A stretch of 64,000 bases of DNA from positions 604,001-668,000 of the forward strand of contig CM064666.1 of the NCBI GenBank assembly GCA_032717465.1, read 5' to 3'. A program made the translations under genes and the position numbers. Every line of letters starts with the position of its first letter. The first letter of the stretch is position 1. The notes below the pieces were generated by a model. The model made no database searches, was not told the DNA's origin, and saw only the letters and a program-made list of their open reading frames with translations. This document shows positions 51,007 to 62,345 of the stretch, piece by piece. Origin of the DNA: Coenobita brevimanus (Eukaryota; Arthropoda; Malacostraca; Decapoda; Coenobitidae).

Positions 51007-52114
51007 TATTGGCCATCTTACCACACACATTATCAGGCAGGCATGAAGCACTGTAATATGAGGCACCTTGTAATTATAAGTGCAAATATTGTCCTTGGTA
51101 ATTATTACGTCCTAAAACCACATAAATCGTTGCCTTGGATGGTATATTTTGGGGGGCAATGTGTTTATAGATTCATGTTCACCTGCAAACTTGCTCATTT
51201 TCACAACCGTTGATCCCCAGGTGTGCAGTACTTTTTTGGTTGACTGTACAAGAGTGAAAAAATAAGGGAAATTTGTAAACTGCTTAGTGTTCTGAGGTTT
51301 AAATACCCTTTTTAATTTTAAAAGTCTTTTATGGCTGCCGTTTCAAGTCAGCTACCTCCTCCCCTCATTGTTATAATACTGTACATTAATATTTTTTATT
51401 ATTACTTGGCCAGTTTCATTGGACATTGTGAACAATGAGCACACTTTTGTACCTGTGTCTGAATCTTAGCTCAACCCATCATTTTCTGGGAAAAAAGTGT
51501 TGATTTATGATTATTATTGTATAACTTCACATGAGAACAAGAAGTCTGAAGTGAGAGATGTGGAAATGGGGCTGGAGAGGAATGTGTGTGTGGAGTTTGT
51601 TGAATGGATAGGATAAGAAATAGTGATTTGTGAAAAGTATGAAGAAAGTAAGTCTAGACAGTAAGATTGAGGGGTGTGTGTGCCCATGAGGGTGTGGTTA
51701 TATCATGTACATGAGTAGGGTGGTGAAAAGATATGACTGATGCTGCACTTTGTATTGTCACATTGTGGTCAAGCAGTTTCACACAAAAACAGAAATCAAA
51801 CATTCCTTGAAGGTGGTTTGAAATCCGCTGTTGATATTCAGTTCTCATACAGTTTCAAACAAGAGGAAGTGATGCCATGTTGCTGTTGATGCATCCTACC
51901 TTGATCCATCCCTAAGTCTTTCACCGTGGACGTAGTTACTATTCATTTAGTAAGAATTGTACTGTTGTTTTACAGTATCTTAACATTAATGTTGTCGTTT
52001 TGATATTACTACATTGAAAGCAACCTTGGAATATTTATAAATCAGTTCAGTTAGTGATTTATAAATGCTGATGCAAATTTTATGAACGGATTACCCATTT
52101 CACTTGCTTTTAAA
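51007..52114. other. No gene seen
   Basis: About 1.1 kb of unique AT-rich DNA. Confidence 0.45.
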
Positions 52115-52640
52115 CATACACCCTTGCTATAACAGACTAATTGGGGGAAGCCTGAGTTGATAAAGCCATAAGTTCATTATACCAGATGGTACACCCATGA
52201 TCACACTGTAACCGTACCTTGACTATCTGCTACATTTTTTCTTGATTGCCCGTTACCCTTCGACTGTTGCTCTGCTGTCCCCTTTGTCTCCTTATCACCC
52301 CGCCCCACATTGCTCGCCAATTTCCCCAGTGATTCTCCTGCTTTTTGTATGTCAAATATTGCTTGTCTTTCTGCTCTGCTTGTTCTACATCTAATTTAAT
52401 TGTCCTTCATTCTTTGCTGCCTTAGTGCCACATTGCCCTTCAAGGTTTGGTGCCTTTTTTTTTTCTCGGTATTCACATGTTTGAAAATGAGTACAGTTGC
52501 ATATTCTAGTTCAGAAAATTAAAACCATACCAGGCCTATAATTTCATGTTGCAGTTTTTCACACACTTGTTGGAATAAAATGGCTAGGAAACGTATTGTG
52601 ACCCATTGCTTCCCCATTAAACGGACATGTTCATTACAGC
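52115..52640. mobile_element. Possible decayed Tigger-like MITE
   Basis: GACTAATTGGGGGAAGC (about 52135) and GCTTCCCCATTAAACGGAC (about 52609) are inverted-like, and the spacing fits a MITE of about 500 bp. Outer ends and target duplication are not clear. Confidence 0.3.
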
Positions 52641-53734
52641 TGACAGAGCTAGGTGTCTGTTAAATCCAATATATGGTTTATTGAGGTATGTTAAAGCGAG
52701 TCTTCTTTATTTTGAGCGTTATTTGCATTAGCTACTTAATTTCTGTTTAAAGGTAATATTGTGGACGTTATCTGCAGTCAGCCTATCTTCCAGTATGCAA
52801 TTTGAGCGATGGAGAAGATTGAGGTAGAAGATGGTAATGGCGTTATCATTGTCGGCATCCAGTGTTAGCTTGGAGCAGGGGAAGTAAGTTGTATTGTTGA
52901 GGTTCGTAAATATCCTGTAATGTTTTAGGATGCTGTCAGTGGTTAATTAGAGGATAAGTATAGTACCAGCTTGACTACCCATCATTGTCAGTAGTACCAG
53001 ATTAGTTTCCCTGCAGAGTAGATATGGGTTTTGCTATGGAAATTAGCTGATAACAGCATAAATGTGCAGTGCACTAGTCAATTAAGTCATCGTTTCAGCA
53101 GCAGTACTGTACTCTTCAAACTATTGTTTGGAACTAAGAATATCAGTTAATGATTTGCAGGAAGAATGTTTTCATAGAAACCATCTTGAGAAAGTGAGTT
53201 TTTCTGATGTTGCTTGTCTGTCTGAGCAGCTGGGACATTTTTGTTTATAATAATAAATGCTTGACATGTACAAATCTGACTGATGAACCATACAAAACGC
53301 AGCATGAACTGAAGATGGTAGGAGGCATGGTATGCTAAGAAGGTGGATGTATGTGATCACTGTATAATGCAAGTTATGGAAGGTGATTTTAGGTAAGTGA
53401 TAGGGTTTATAGATTGTAAGATGAATTGTGTATGAGGTAGCACCTGACAAGGGTTTGGACCCCTGCCCCTTTTTATTACTTTATGCATTGGATTTATCGG
53501 TAATATAGAGCACATCCATGCAAAGAAATGTGCAGTTGGTTAGGCCTGTGTTGTAGTCAGGGTTCCAGTGGCATGAATGGTGATTGATTCTAGGGGTGTG
53601 GATGGACATAGAATGATTATCTGGGCCACTTCACAGGGCATAGTTTTTATTAGTGCACCCACTATCATGTTCCTTACTTTCTTGACTCTGCTTCATGCTC
53701 CTGTAAGGTGGGAGACACAACATTATTTATTATT
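52641..53734. other. No gene seen
   Basis: About 1.1 kb of unique DNA. No convincing exon. Confidence 0.4.
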
Positions 53735-54321
53735 ATTATTATTATTATTATTTATTTATTTTTTTTTTTTTTACCATCATCCTGACCTTTTGTCCCTACC
53801 ATCTTTCTCCCCTTCCTTGCCTACCCCCACCCCCTCCTTGCATGCCTTCCTGCCTCACCCCCTCCTTGCATGCCTTCCTGCCTCACCCCCTCCTTGCATG
53901 CTTTCCTGCCTCACCCCCTCCCACCTTGCCTGCCTACTTCCTCCTTCCAACATTTTCTGGCTGCCTCACCCCCTCCATGTCTAGCTAGTCTTTCTCCCTC
54001 TTCATGCCCTGTTCCTCGCTTCGTTCATGCTTCACCTCTTTCAGATGTCTGCCTCCTCCTCTTTTCTCCCTGCTGCCTGCTTTCCTACCGCACCCCCTCC
54101 CTGTCATCCTGCTAAACTCCCCTGCCGTTCTCCTTATCTTGCCCTCTTTCTGCCTCATCCTTTTCCTGCTTCACCCCCTCCCTGCTTAATGCTTGCTTGC
54201 CTCACCGCCACCCTACGTCATGTCTTACCTATTCCCCCACCACCTCTCTTACTAACCCACACACTTTTTGCTACCCCCCTCACCTCCTCCCTGCTGCTGC
54301 ATATCTTTTCATACTATCCTG

Positions 54322-54354
<33 letters not shown>

Positions 54355-54420
54355 TTCTCTTTCTCTTTCTCTTTCTCTCTACCTCACCTCCCACCCGGCC
54401 TATCTTCCTTACCCCTGAGA
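53735..54420. repeat. ATT/T run then C+T-rich block with a 28-bp minisatellite
   Basis: ATT and T runs at 53729-53772. CCTTGCATGCCTTCCTGCCT + CACCCCCT repeats at about 53836, 53864 and 53892. A CT/CTTT microsatellite lies at 54330-54378. Pro/Leu/Ser-rich frames are compositional. Confidence 0.8.
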
Positions 54421-55017
54421 GGAATATGTGCACAGTGAATTGAGTGCCTAGGATGATTAATACTCTTAGTTAAAAAGGTACAGTAGGGAAGGTGTTAATG
54501 TGGTTGAAGAGAGTGCGCTTTGATGGTATGATCACATGGGGAGAATGGATGGAAACGGTGGTGGAAGGTTATATGAGTGTGTGAATTTGTTGGTGGCAGG
54601 GGGTATGGGTACAATACTGGTTTAAATCAACTTCTGTTTCACACTATCCATAACAAAACATTTATCTGTCTAGGTGCTTCGTGTTAATACTTGTTAAAAA
54701 TAGCGTTTTAATATACACTTGCATCTGTGTAGGTCATTGTCACAGTAAGCAGCGTCATTCATAATTCAGTAATTACTGTATTTAGAGGAAAATAAAACCC
54801 TCAGAGCATTAAGTAAGAGTTTGTGTTATGTTGAGCACTACTATGTATGTTATGAAAATATATATATATATATGATGTACTGTATAAACTAAAAGTAGCC
54901 ATAATCTTTTATGTAAATATACTGAAATTTTTCATTTTCAAAATGAATAACAAATGATTGAGATACCTGTACTTTCTTGACGGACCGCATAGTTTCTTCC
55001 TATCTCTGAAACACTGT
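54421..55017 (+). other. No gene; very old LINE-A-like relic near 54495-54590
   Basis: GCGCTTTGATGGTATGATCA + CATGGGGAGAATGGATGG resembles the RWFGHVERM coding segment of LINE-A. The rest is unique with a short AT run. Confidence 0.35.
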
Positions 55018-55122
55018 GAATATCCTATTGGTGGAGGGTTAATGCCCCTCCCAGTGAAATAACAACTCGGACAAACAACCGCCCAGTATGGGATTATGGT
55101 GTCTGGCAATAAAGGTAGATAG
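55018..55122 (+). mobile_element. SINE-B 3' end, 5'-truncated
   Basis: CCTATTGGTGGAGGGTTAAT, GCCCCTCCCAGTGAAATAAC, GGGATTATGGTGTCTGGCAA + GGTAGATAGA. Confidence 0.85.
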
Positions 55123-55127
55123 AATAT

Positions 55128-56512
55128 TTAGTCCCCCCCCACGACCCCCAGCACCACCATTGCTCTTCTTCCTTACCTCCACTAAAGGTGCAACCCACCT
55201 CCTTTATTCCCTTGCCCTACCTCCTCATCCTTCGTCCTTACTACCTCCTCAACTTTCCAACTCCCATTCTCCTACATCCTCCCTGATCCATCCACATCCT
55301 CCCTCATTCATGTCTCCTTCCCCTCCTCTTCCTCATCCATTCTCCACCCACCCACCCACCCTCCCTCCCCTTTTTTCTCCACCCACATTTTTCATCTTCC
55401 CTCAGTCTACCTCCTCCCTCCTTACACACACACTATTCCTATTGCTTCCCACTCTCTATTTCTTTCCTCCTCCCTTAACGCTTTCTCCTCTTCCTCCCTT
55501 CCTTAACCTTCTCTCCTGTTTCCTCCTTCCACATTTCTACCTCCCCCTCCCCTTCCTTATTTCTACCTCCCCTCTTCCTCCCCTACCATCTGTATCACTA
55601 CCATCTGTATCTGTCCTTCGTCCAACTACTTTCCCCTCCCTTCTCCTCCTCCCTGCTCTTCCTCCTCTTCTCATTGCTGCTCTTCCTCTCCTCCTCCCTT
55701 CTCATCCCCTTCTTTTCCTCTTCTCCTCCTCCCTTCTTTTCCTCTTCTCCTCCTCCCTTCTCTTCCTCTTCTTCTCCTCCTCCTCCTCCTCCCTGCCCTT
55801 CCTCTTCTCCTCCTCCCTGCCCTTCCTCTTCTCCTCCTCCTCCTCCCTGCCCTTCCTCGTCTCCTCTTTGCTCTTCTTCTTCTTATCTTCCCTCCTTCCT
55901 CATCTATACCTCCCTCCCTCCCTCCTCCCCTCCTCTTCCTCTTCCTTCTCTTTCCTCCACCTCCCTCCCTTGGCTCCCCCTCTTCAGTTTTCCCCCCATT
56001 TCATTGTTTATTTCCTCCACCCCTCCCCCACCTACCTACTGTATACACCCTCAGCTATATACCCCCACCAGCCATACACCCCTACAACACCCCCCCCCCC
56101 CTCAGTCATACACGCCCCCTATCTATACACCCCCTCCTCCCCAGCCATATGCTCCCTCACACATCTAGATGTCCCCTTGCACCACCTATACATCCGCTCC
56201 CCCTGCCTTTGTTCCCTCACCCACTCATATATCCCCTCCCCCCCACCCACCAATTCGTCCCCCTCCCTCCTCACCTATATTCCCTCTTCCCTTCACCTAC
56301 ATGCCCCCTCCCTCTCACCTGTATGACCCTTCCCCCTCACCTGGATGCTCCCCCCCCCTCTTCGTATGTACACCCCCATCTCCCTACCTGTACGCTCTCC
56401 CTTCTGCCCCGTATCCCCCCCTAACCCCACCAAAACGCCCCCATCCCCTTCATTAATACGCACGCCCCTTCCCCCTACCTGTTCATCCCCACTCCCGCCT
56501 ACATCCTTTAAG
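55128..56512. repeat. Pyrimidine-rich block, about 1.4 kb
   Basis: Nearly all C and T with scattered A. Sub-arrays include TCCTCTTCTCCTCCTCCC (55690-55870) and CACCYATAYACCCCCTCC-like units (56030-56460). The long plus-strand frame through it (412 codons, Pro/Ser/Leu/His) has no start context, domain or splice support. It is the expected product of a strand with few A/G-containing stops. Confidence 0.9.
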
Positions 56513-56808
56513 TGTTACCAAGGTGTCTTTAATAATAGAATCAAGGTATTATTAAAGGTTTTAAATTATATTAATAGCCAGTTTTCTTACGTGTGTCTTT
56601 TATAGATTATCTGTGAATGCGATAGTTTGTATGACGTGAGTGTCAACAGTGATAAGAATAATTGTAAGTCATAGAGATGCCCAAGTTGAAAAATATGAAC
56701 ACAGTTTACGAAAAATACAGCTGTCAGAAAATACTTTAATAAGTTTAGAATGTTTCAAAGGTTTTGTGGCCATAGTTTTCAAGTAAGGCATCTTTATGAA
56801 TACGTGTA
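56513..56808. other. No gene seen
   Basis: AT-rich unique DNA left of the palindrome. Confidence 0.4.
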
Positions 56809-57307
56809 TTTGTAAATAAATTTAATAAAGTACTTTATGATAGGGTTGTATTTATGAACCTCCTGTAGGACCCCCGATTCAATTAATTCAAATTTGCAGA
56901 GTGGAATGCACCAGCCTATGTCTTGAGAAGCAGGGTAAAAATTCATATTTATAAAGATTTTTAGGGCCCTTATTTATAAAGATTCTTAAGGGAAAGCTAA
57001 GAACCTTTATAAATATGACTTAAGTCATATTTATAAAGGTTCTTAAGTATATTCATAAAAATTTCAACTTAAGAATTTTTATAAATATGACTAAGTCATA
57101 TTTATAAAGGTTCCTATCTTTCCCTTAAGAATCTTTATAAATAAGGGCCCTAAAAATCTTTATAAATATGAATTTTTACCCTGCTTCTCAAGACATAGGC
57201 TGGTGCATTCCACCCTGCAAGTTTGAATTAACTGTGTCGGGGGTGTCCTACAGAAGGTTCATAAATACAACCCTATCATAAAATACTTTATTAAAATTAT
57301 TTACAAA
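56809..57307. mobile_element. 499-bp near-perfect palindrome (foldback element)
   Basis: Left end TTTGTAAATAAATTTAATAA and right end TTATTAAAATTATTTACAAA are inverted complements. The match continues inward through TTATGATAGGGTTGTATTTA, GGAATGCACCAGCCTATGTC and AGGGCCCTTATTTATAAAG to a centre near 57058. The inner part has nested smaller palindromes (GACTTAAGTCATATTTATAA). Arms of about 240 bp leave almost no loop. No frame. It looks like a foldback or MITE-type DNA transposon; target duplication is not certain. Confidence 0.85.
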
Positions 57308-58770
57308 GGTTTCACAGAAGGTAGGAAGGAAAAGCACTAGTAGCATGGGGGGGGGGGTTAAGGTCCGTAAGAAGGTGGTGGCTGAGTGGAAGAGCCAGGT
57401 AGGTAGTGGCAGGTGAGTAGTGGTGGAAGGGGGGATGTAGGTTGGTAGTGGTCGTGGAAGGGGGGAGGTAGGGTGGTGTGTACTAGTTGGGGGGAGGGGG
57501 CCGGTTTGGTAATGTGGTGGCAGAAGGGTGAAGGAGGTAGAGTAGTGGTGAAGGGGAAACAGGACAGGGGGAACGACAATCAGAGAAGTAATGAAGGAAC
57601 GTAGAGTGGGGACACAGAGAGAAGTAGATATCAGGGATGCAGCTAGAGAGAAATGGAATAGGAGAGAGGAATGAGGGAGGTGGGGAGAACAGGCAAGGTA
57701 TGAGAGGGGGAGGGGGAAGGGATAGGGTTAAGGAGGGGCTGGGTAAAGGAGATAAGTAGGTAAGGAAGTGAGAAGAGGAGGGAAGAAAGCAAGGGGATTA
57801 GGGTGTAAGGGAAGGGAAGCACAGAGAGATGGAGAGGGACAGAAAAGGCAAAGAATGCAATGAAAGGGCACATAAATAAAAAGACTTGAGAGAGGGGCAG
57901 GGAAAGACAGTAAGATGCAAGGAAAGACAAGGAGACGCAGGGAATGGAGGGGAAAGACCTGGAAGAGAGAGGAAGGAATGCAAACAGTAGGCTGATCCAT
58001 GGAAGTGCAGGCCATGGCCAAGTAGGGACAGACACAGCAAGGAAGGGGATGATAAGAAAGAATAAGGAAGCTGGGATGGTGAGGTACCAGGTGGGACAAG
58101 GTTGGGGATGACAGGAAAGTAAGGAGATGCTAGGCAGGGTAAGGGATGGCAGGGCAGAATATGGTAAAGAGATGCCCGGTGGGCTAGTTTAGGGAGTGGA
58201 AGGGTAGGGTAGGGATGTGCAAGTAAAGGTTGGGAGTAGCAGGACAGGGAAAGGCTGCACAGGGCAGGGTAAGGAAATGCTGTACATGGTATGGCAGGGT
58301 GAGGTAGGGGAGGGAGATGGTATAGTAGGGAGAGGCAGGGTAAAGTAAGGAGACAGGGTGGGAGGGGAGACAGCAGGGAAGAGTATCTAGAGACAGGGTT
58401 CGGTAAGCAGAGATTAAGTGGGGTAGGAAGAGGCAAGGGAGGGTAGAGAAAAGAAGGACGTTGTAATGCAAGGACAGGTAAAGTAGGGTAGTGAGCAGCA
58501 AGATGGGTTAAGCATAAGAAGTGTAGGATGAGATAGGGTAGCTTAAGGAAAGGCAGGGCAGTGTTAGGAGGCAAGACAGGATAGGGTAGGGAAAGGCTGG
58601 GTAGGGTGGCAAGATACTGGGCAGAATAAGGAGAGGGAAGGCAGGTTTGGGAAAGGCAGGGTAAGAGGGAGAGGCTGGGAGGGGTACAGAGAAGCAGGGT
58701 GGGGTAGGATATGGAAGGACATTGTAGGGTAAGCTGAAACAGGTTAGTGTAAAGAATGAGTTAATGAAAT
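57308..58770. repeat. Purine-rich block, about 1.45 kb, left part
   Basis: G+A-rich with GGGTAAGGAGANGCAGGGYA-type short units, clearest 58100-58750, and a run of 11 G at 57348. Minus-strand Pro/Leu/Ser frames up to 258 codons are compositional. The same unit type resumes at 60405. Confidence 0.85.
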
Positions 58771-58902
58771 CCAAAAGCCAGATAGCAAAGAGCATATGGC
58801 ATTATGTTATGAGTCAGAGGCGACAGCAGAGGATAATCAGAAACTAATGGGGGGGATTTTAGAGTAAATGAAGGATATGGAGTGTTTTTAGAAACAACAT
58901 AA
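58771..58902. other. Short unique interval
   Basis: AT-richer sequence between the purine block and a LINE-A copy. Confidence 0.35.
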
Positions 58903-59240
58903 TATCTATCTATCTATCTACTGCCAGACGCCTCAATCCCGTTTGGGGTGGCCACAAACATATCGCCTCCACGTCACCCTGTCCCCAGCCATTTCACTGC
59001 CTTGCTCCAAACTCACACCCCCCTCTCTCATATACCTCTCCACCCCATCCCTCCATCTCATCCTCGGCCTTCCCCTCCCTCATCCCCCCTCTACCTCACT
59101 CACATACACTCTCTTCGTCAGTCTTTCACCCTCCATCCTCTCCACATGGCCAAACCACCTCAGTGTGTTCCTCATAACGCTTCCTATCACATCCACATCC
59201 ACACCACAACGCTCATTTATATCCTCATTCACACTGGGAT
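58903..59240 (-). pseudogene. LINE-A: longest 3' end copy
   Basis: In the minus sense it reads NERCGVDVDVIGSVMRNTL, RWFGHVERMEGERLTKRVYV and SEVEGG, then a stop. Next come GRGRPRMRWRDGVERYMREG, GVSLEQGSEMAGDRVTW, RRYVCGHPKRD and a stop. The 3' untranslated end is GGGATTGAGGCGTCTGGCAG + TAGATAGATAGATAG. Spacing and motifs fit the C-terminal end of a LINE reverse transcriptase. One in-frame stop and 5' truncation make it dead, but it is one of the best-preserved copies and the most useful template for recognising the family. It is immediately preceded (higher coordinates) by an RNase H-bearing LINE relic on the same strand. Confidence 0.85.
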
Positions 59241-60400
59241 TCCCCAAGAATATCTGTAAGACAGGGACGAGGACGAAGCTGTGCTAGGAAAGGAAAAACA
59301 GTGGCACAAGCAGTAGCATAATTTGGACAGTCTACAGGATATGTGAAACAGAAGGGAGAACATCACAGGTACAGCAAGGAGAGGGAGGCCCATTGGACAT
59401 TAAATAGGAAGGAGTGAATTGGGTATGACCAATACATACATGGGCTGGTGCAGTTTCCCATCCTCTTATTCTATGACATGAATTATGCCAAGGGGAAACA
59501 GACAGTTTTACTGTGCAGAGTTTCTTAGCTGAAATTTCAGACCAGAAGGACTGTCACCTTGAAGTCAGAAAAGTGATACAGGGGTAATCAGGGGCTGGAA
59601 TTGCATGAAACCGAGAATTCCCTAAGGGGACTACAAAATAAGCTAAAGAATCAACATGTTCTTTTCCAAGTTTACCTACATGACTAGGGACCCATAAGAA
59701 ATTTAAGTTTTTCCTTTTAACAGATACATGAAATAAGCCATTCTTTAATCTCACAAACAGGGGGTGTGCAGAAGAGAAAGATGGCAAAAGGGAAAGTGCA
59801 TTAAGGCAGTGCATGAAAAAAGCAAAAGATAATGATGAGTAATGCATACATATTGCACAAACATACTGCACTGCTGTAAGTATGCTGGCAACGGATGGCA
59901 AAGTAAACTGACTAGATCAAGAAGGAAATAGTACTGCAAATCCTGTGCCATTTGATGTTTTGGACCCATCAGTGTAAATATGGGTAGCAGAAGAATAATA
60001 GATAGATGTTTGAACAAAATGAGGATAAAGGACAATGGATGAGGTAGATCTGGAGTAATGAACAACAGAGGTGCAAACTGTGGTGGGAGGTAAGAGCTGG
60101 GGGGGGGGGGGAGTTATAAGAGTGTAGAGGAAGGGCATCGGAAATGGTAATGGAAGAATGAGAGAGCAGAGGTTGTATACAAAGTGGAAAAGGAAGGCGT
60201 ATGTGTGAGCAGGAAGTAAACTTTGCTAACATGAATGGAGAAATGGTATGCCTCTGGGAAGGGGACTGATCGAGTTTGGTTGAGGATCGAAGAGAAAGAG
60301 GAGCACCATGTCGGAAAAGAGAGGGTACACACCTGACTCAGCATAGTGACTTTCAGCAGATGGTTTAGCGGCACCAAGAGCTAATCACAGACCAAGATCG
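59225..60400 (-). pseudogene. LINE with RNase H domain, C-terminal relic
   Basis: Minus-strand pieces in several frames. Around 59975-59920 IYTDGSKTSNGTGFAVLFP carries the first Asp of an RNase H domain (TDGS). Around 59705-59640 NLNFLWVPSHVGKLGKEHVD is the WVPSH.G..G.E..D motif near its end, with the usual N-E changed to K-E. Around 59450-59395 HVCIGHTQFTPSYLMS and then SPCCTCDVLPSVSHIL form the Cys/His-rich C-terminal region (C..C...HIL) of Jockey- or R1-type LINEs. RNase H removes the RNA template strand during reverse transcription. Frameshifts and stops break it. Whether it and the adjoining LINE-A end were one element is not decided by the sequence. Confidence 0.7.
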
Positions 60401-60404
60401 TGGA

Positions 60405-61235
60405 CTAAGTAGCAGTGTAGGGAGAGGCATGGTAGGTTATAGTAGGCAAAGACAGGGTAAGGTAAGGAGATGCAGAGTAAAAAGTGGCACAGGATGTAGG
60501 GAGAGGCAAGGAAAGGTTGGGTAGTGTGCCAAAGCAAGGCAGGGTGGCAAGAAGCAATGTACCAAGATACAGGACAGTGCCATAAAAGGCAATTTAGGGA
60601 GCAGCAGGATAGAGGAGGTAAAGAGAGGGCAGAGTGGGGAATGCCAGAGCAGGATAAGGTAGGAAGAGGCAAGGTCAAGAGTAGAGGAGCAGATATGGAA
60701 AGAAGAGGCAGGATAATGTGTAGGGAGAGAAAGAGTAGAGTAAGGTGATACAAGATAGGGTAGGGTAGTGTAGAGAGAGGGGGTGTAGGGTAGGGGAAAG
60801 TGTTAGTGTAAAGGGTCAGGATAGGGAAGGGAAGATGATTTGGAAAAGGCTTGGCAGGGTAGATGACAGGGCAGAGGTGGAAGAAGAAGACAAGGTAAGG
60901 GATGGCTGGACTGGGTGGGATATGGAATGGCAGAATAAATGAAGAGGAAGTTGGGCATGGTAGGGCAGGCAAATTAAGGGAGGGCAAGACTGGATAGGGT
61001 TAAGGATGAGAGGTCAAAATAGAATAGGAGAGAGAAGAACAGGGTAAGGTGGGGTAGGGGAGGGCATGGCTGGGTAGAATATATGATGACAGGGAAGAGT
61101 AGGGGAAGGGACATAAAAGATGAGTGGGGTGGATATGATGAGGCAAGGTTGGGAAGGGTAGGAAGGGTATGGCAGATGATGGCAGGGCAGGTTAGTAGGG
61201 TAGGGTATGGTAGGAGGAGGGTAAGAAGGGAACAT
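60405..61235. repeat. Purine-rich block, right part
   Basis: GGTAAGGTAAGGAGATGCAG and GGGTAGGGTAGTGTAGAG units continue the type seen at 58100-58750. The LINE relics between 58771 and 60400 appear to have been inserted into one original array. Confidence 0.8.
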
Positions 61236-62173
61236 TGGAAAGAAAACTAATACAATACATAAGTATTACAGCACAGACATATAAAAATACTTTTGGTCCA
61301 AAATATTAAAATAACCAAGGAGAAAATCTTTCTTGCTGGAATCCTAGTCTCATTTAAAGCAATTTTTACCTACATGTACTTTCCAAGAAAAACATTTAGT
61401 GTTATCTGAGGAATTACTGTATATGAGTCAAGATGCATTTTGGTAGCATTATACACTGAAGAGAAAAAAATTGTAACTGTGTGAAAACCGTGCCTTTAGA
61501 TCTCAAACATATTTAAATACATTTTCATCTTACTGACGTGTCTTATTAACCTTGAAATTTTGAATGGATGGTGGATGACAGCGGATGTGTTGCACTTCCA
61601 CACAAGTGTTACTACAGTCATGATGCTCAACTGCTGCATAGTTCTCTCCCTTTCACTTTTAAACTTTTCCCTCCATGAGCTACATACTCCCCCCTTCTTT
61701 ATTAAGTGTACTGTCCTATGTCAATGACAGTCTTAACAATGGATTCACAACACTAAAGTTCAACAAATTGCAGCCAATCTCCAACAGTACCATCAACTGC
61801 TACAACACTGTTTACACAAGGCAGAAAGACAGCTTTATCCCATACATCAACTATCACTTTTCATGCCATAATTTAATTTCATAATGCGCTTTATGGCTTC
61901 ACCCTGCAAACGATTGTGGTCGACAACATATTTTACTTATCTTTATTTATTAGAAAATATACTCCACACTGTACATAGCCACAAAGCCATTTAAAATCTC
62001 TAGCCAGACAGCACCCTTCATGAACCATCACCAGACACCTACCCCTCAAAAGCTACCCTACCCTGGGAGACACTAGCACACCCAGCCAAACTACAACGTG
62101 GCCACCATCCTACCATGCTATCCACCCTTCACAAACTACCTTACTCAGAGATAAACAAATACACCTATACTCT
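61236..62173. other. No gene seen
   Basis: AT-rich to about 61560, then C/A-rich unique DNA. A 69-codon frame at 61675-61884 has no supporting feature. Confidence 0.45.
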
Positions 62174-62345
62174 TCATTCATTAACCTGGCCTAAAACCAC
62201 CATCTCTCCATCATGAATGCTGAGTCGTAAGCATATATTACTGCAAGACTATGATGCCCGTCATGATGAAAATGCTATTGAGAGGAGGTAGAACCATATT
62301 ATCTTTTTCTACAACAGAGGTCTGTGAAATGGCTGGAAAAAGACA
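62174..62345. mobile_element. MITE-F copy, right end lost
   Basis: Left TCATTAACCTGGCCTAAAAC, CCATCTCTCCATCATGAATG + CTGAGTCGTAAG, later TATTATCTTTTTCTACAACA. Similar to the copy at 7247. Confidence 0.6.

Noticed and set aside
55088..56326. 412-codon plus-strand frame, the longest in the window
   Set aside because: It lies in a pyrimidine-rich block, is almost only Pro/Ser/Leu/Thr/His/Phe, begins inside a SINE-B tail and has no domain or splice support.
57798..58574. 258-codon minus-strand frame
   Set aside because: Complement of a purine-rich minisatellite; Leu/Pro/Ser-rich with tandem units and no recognisable domain.
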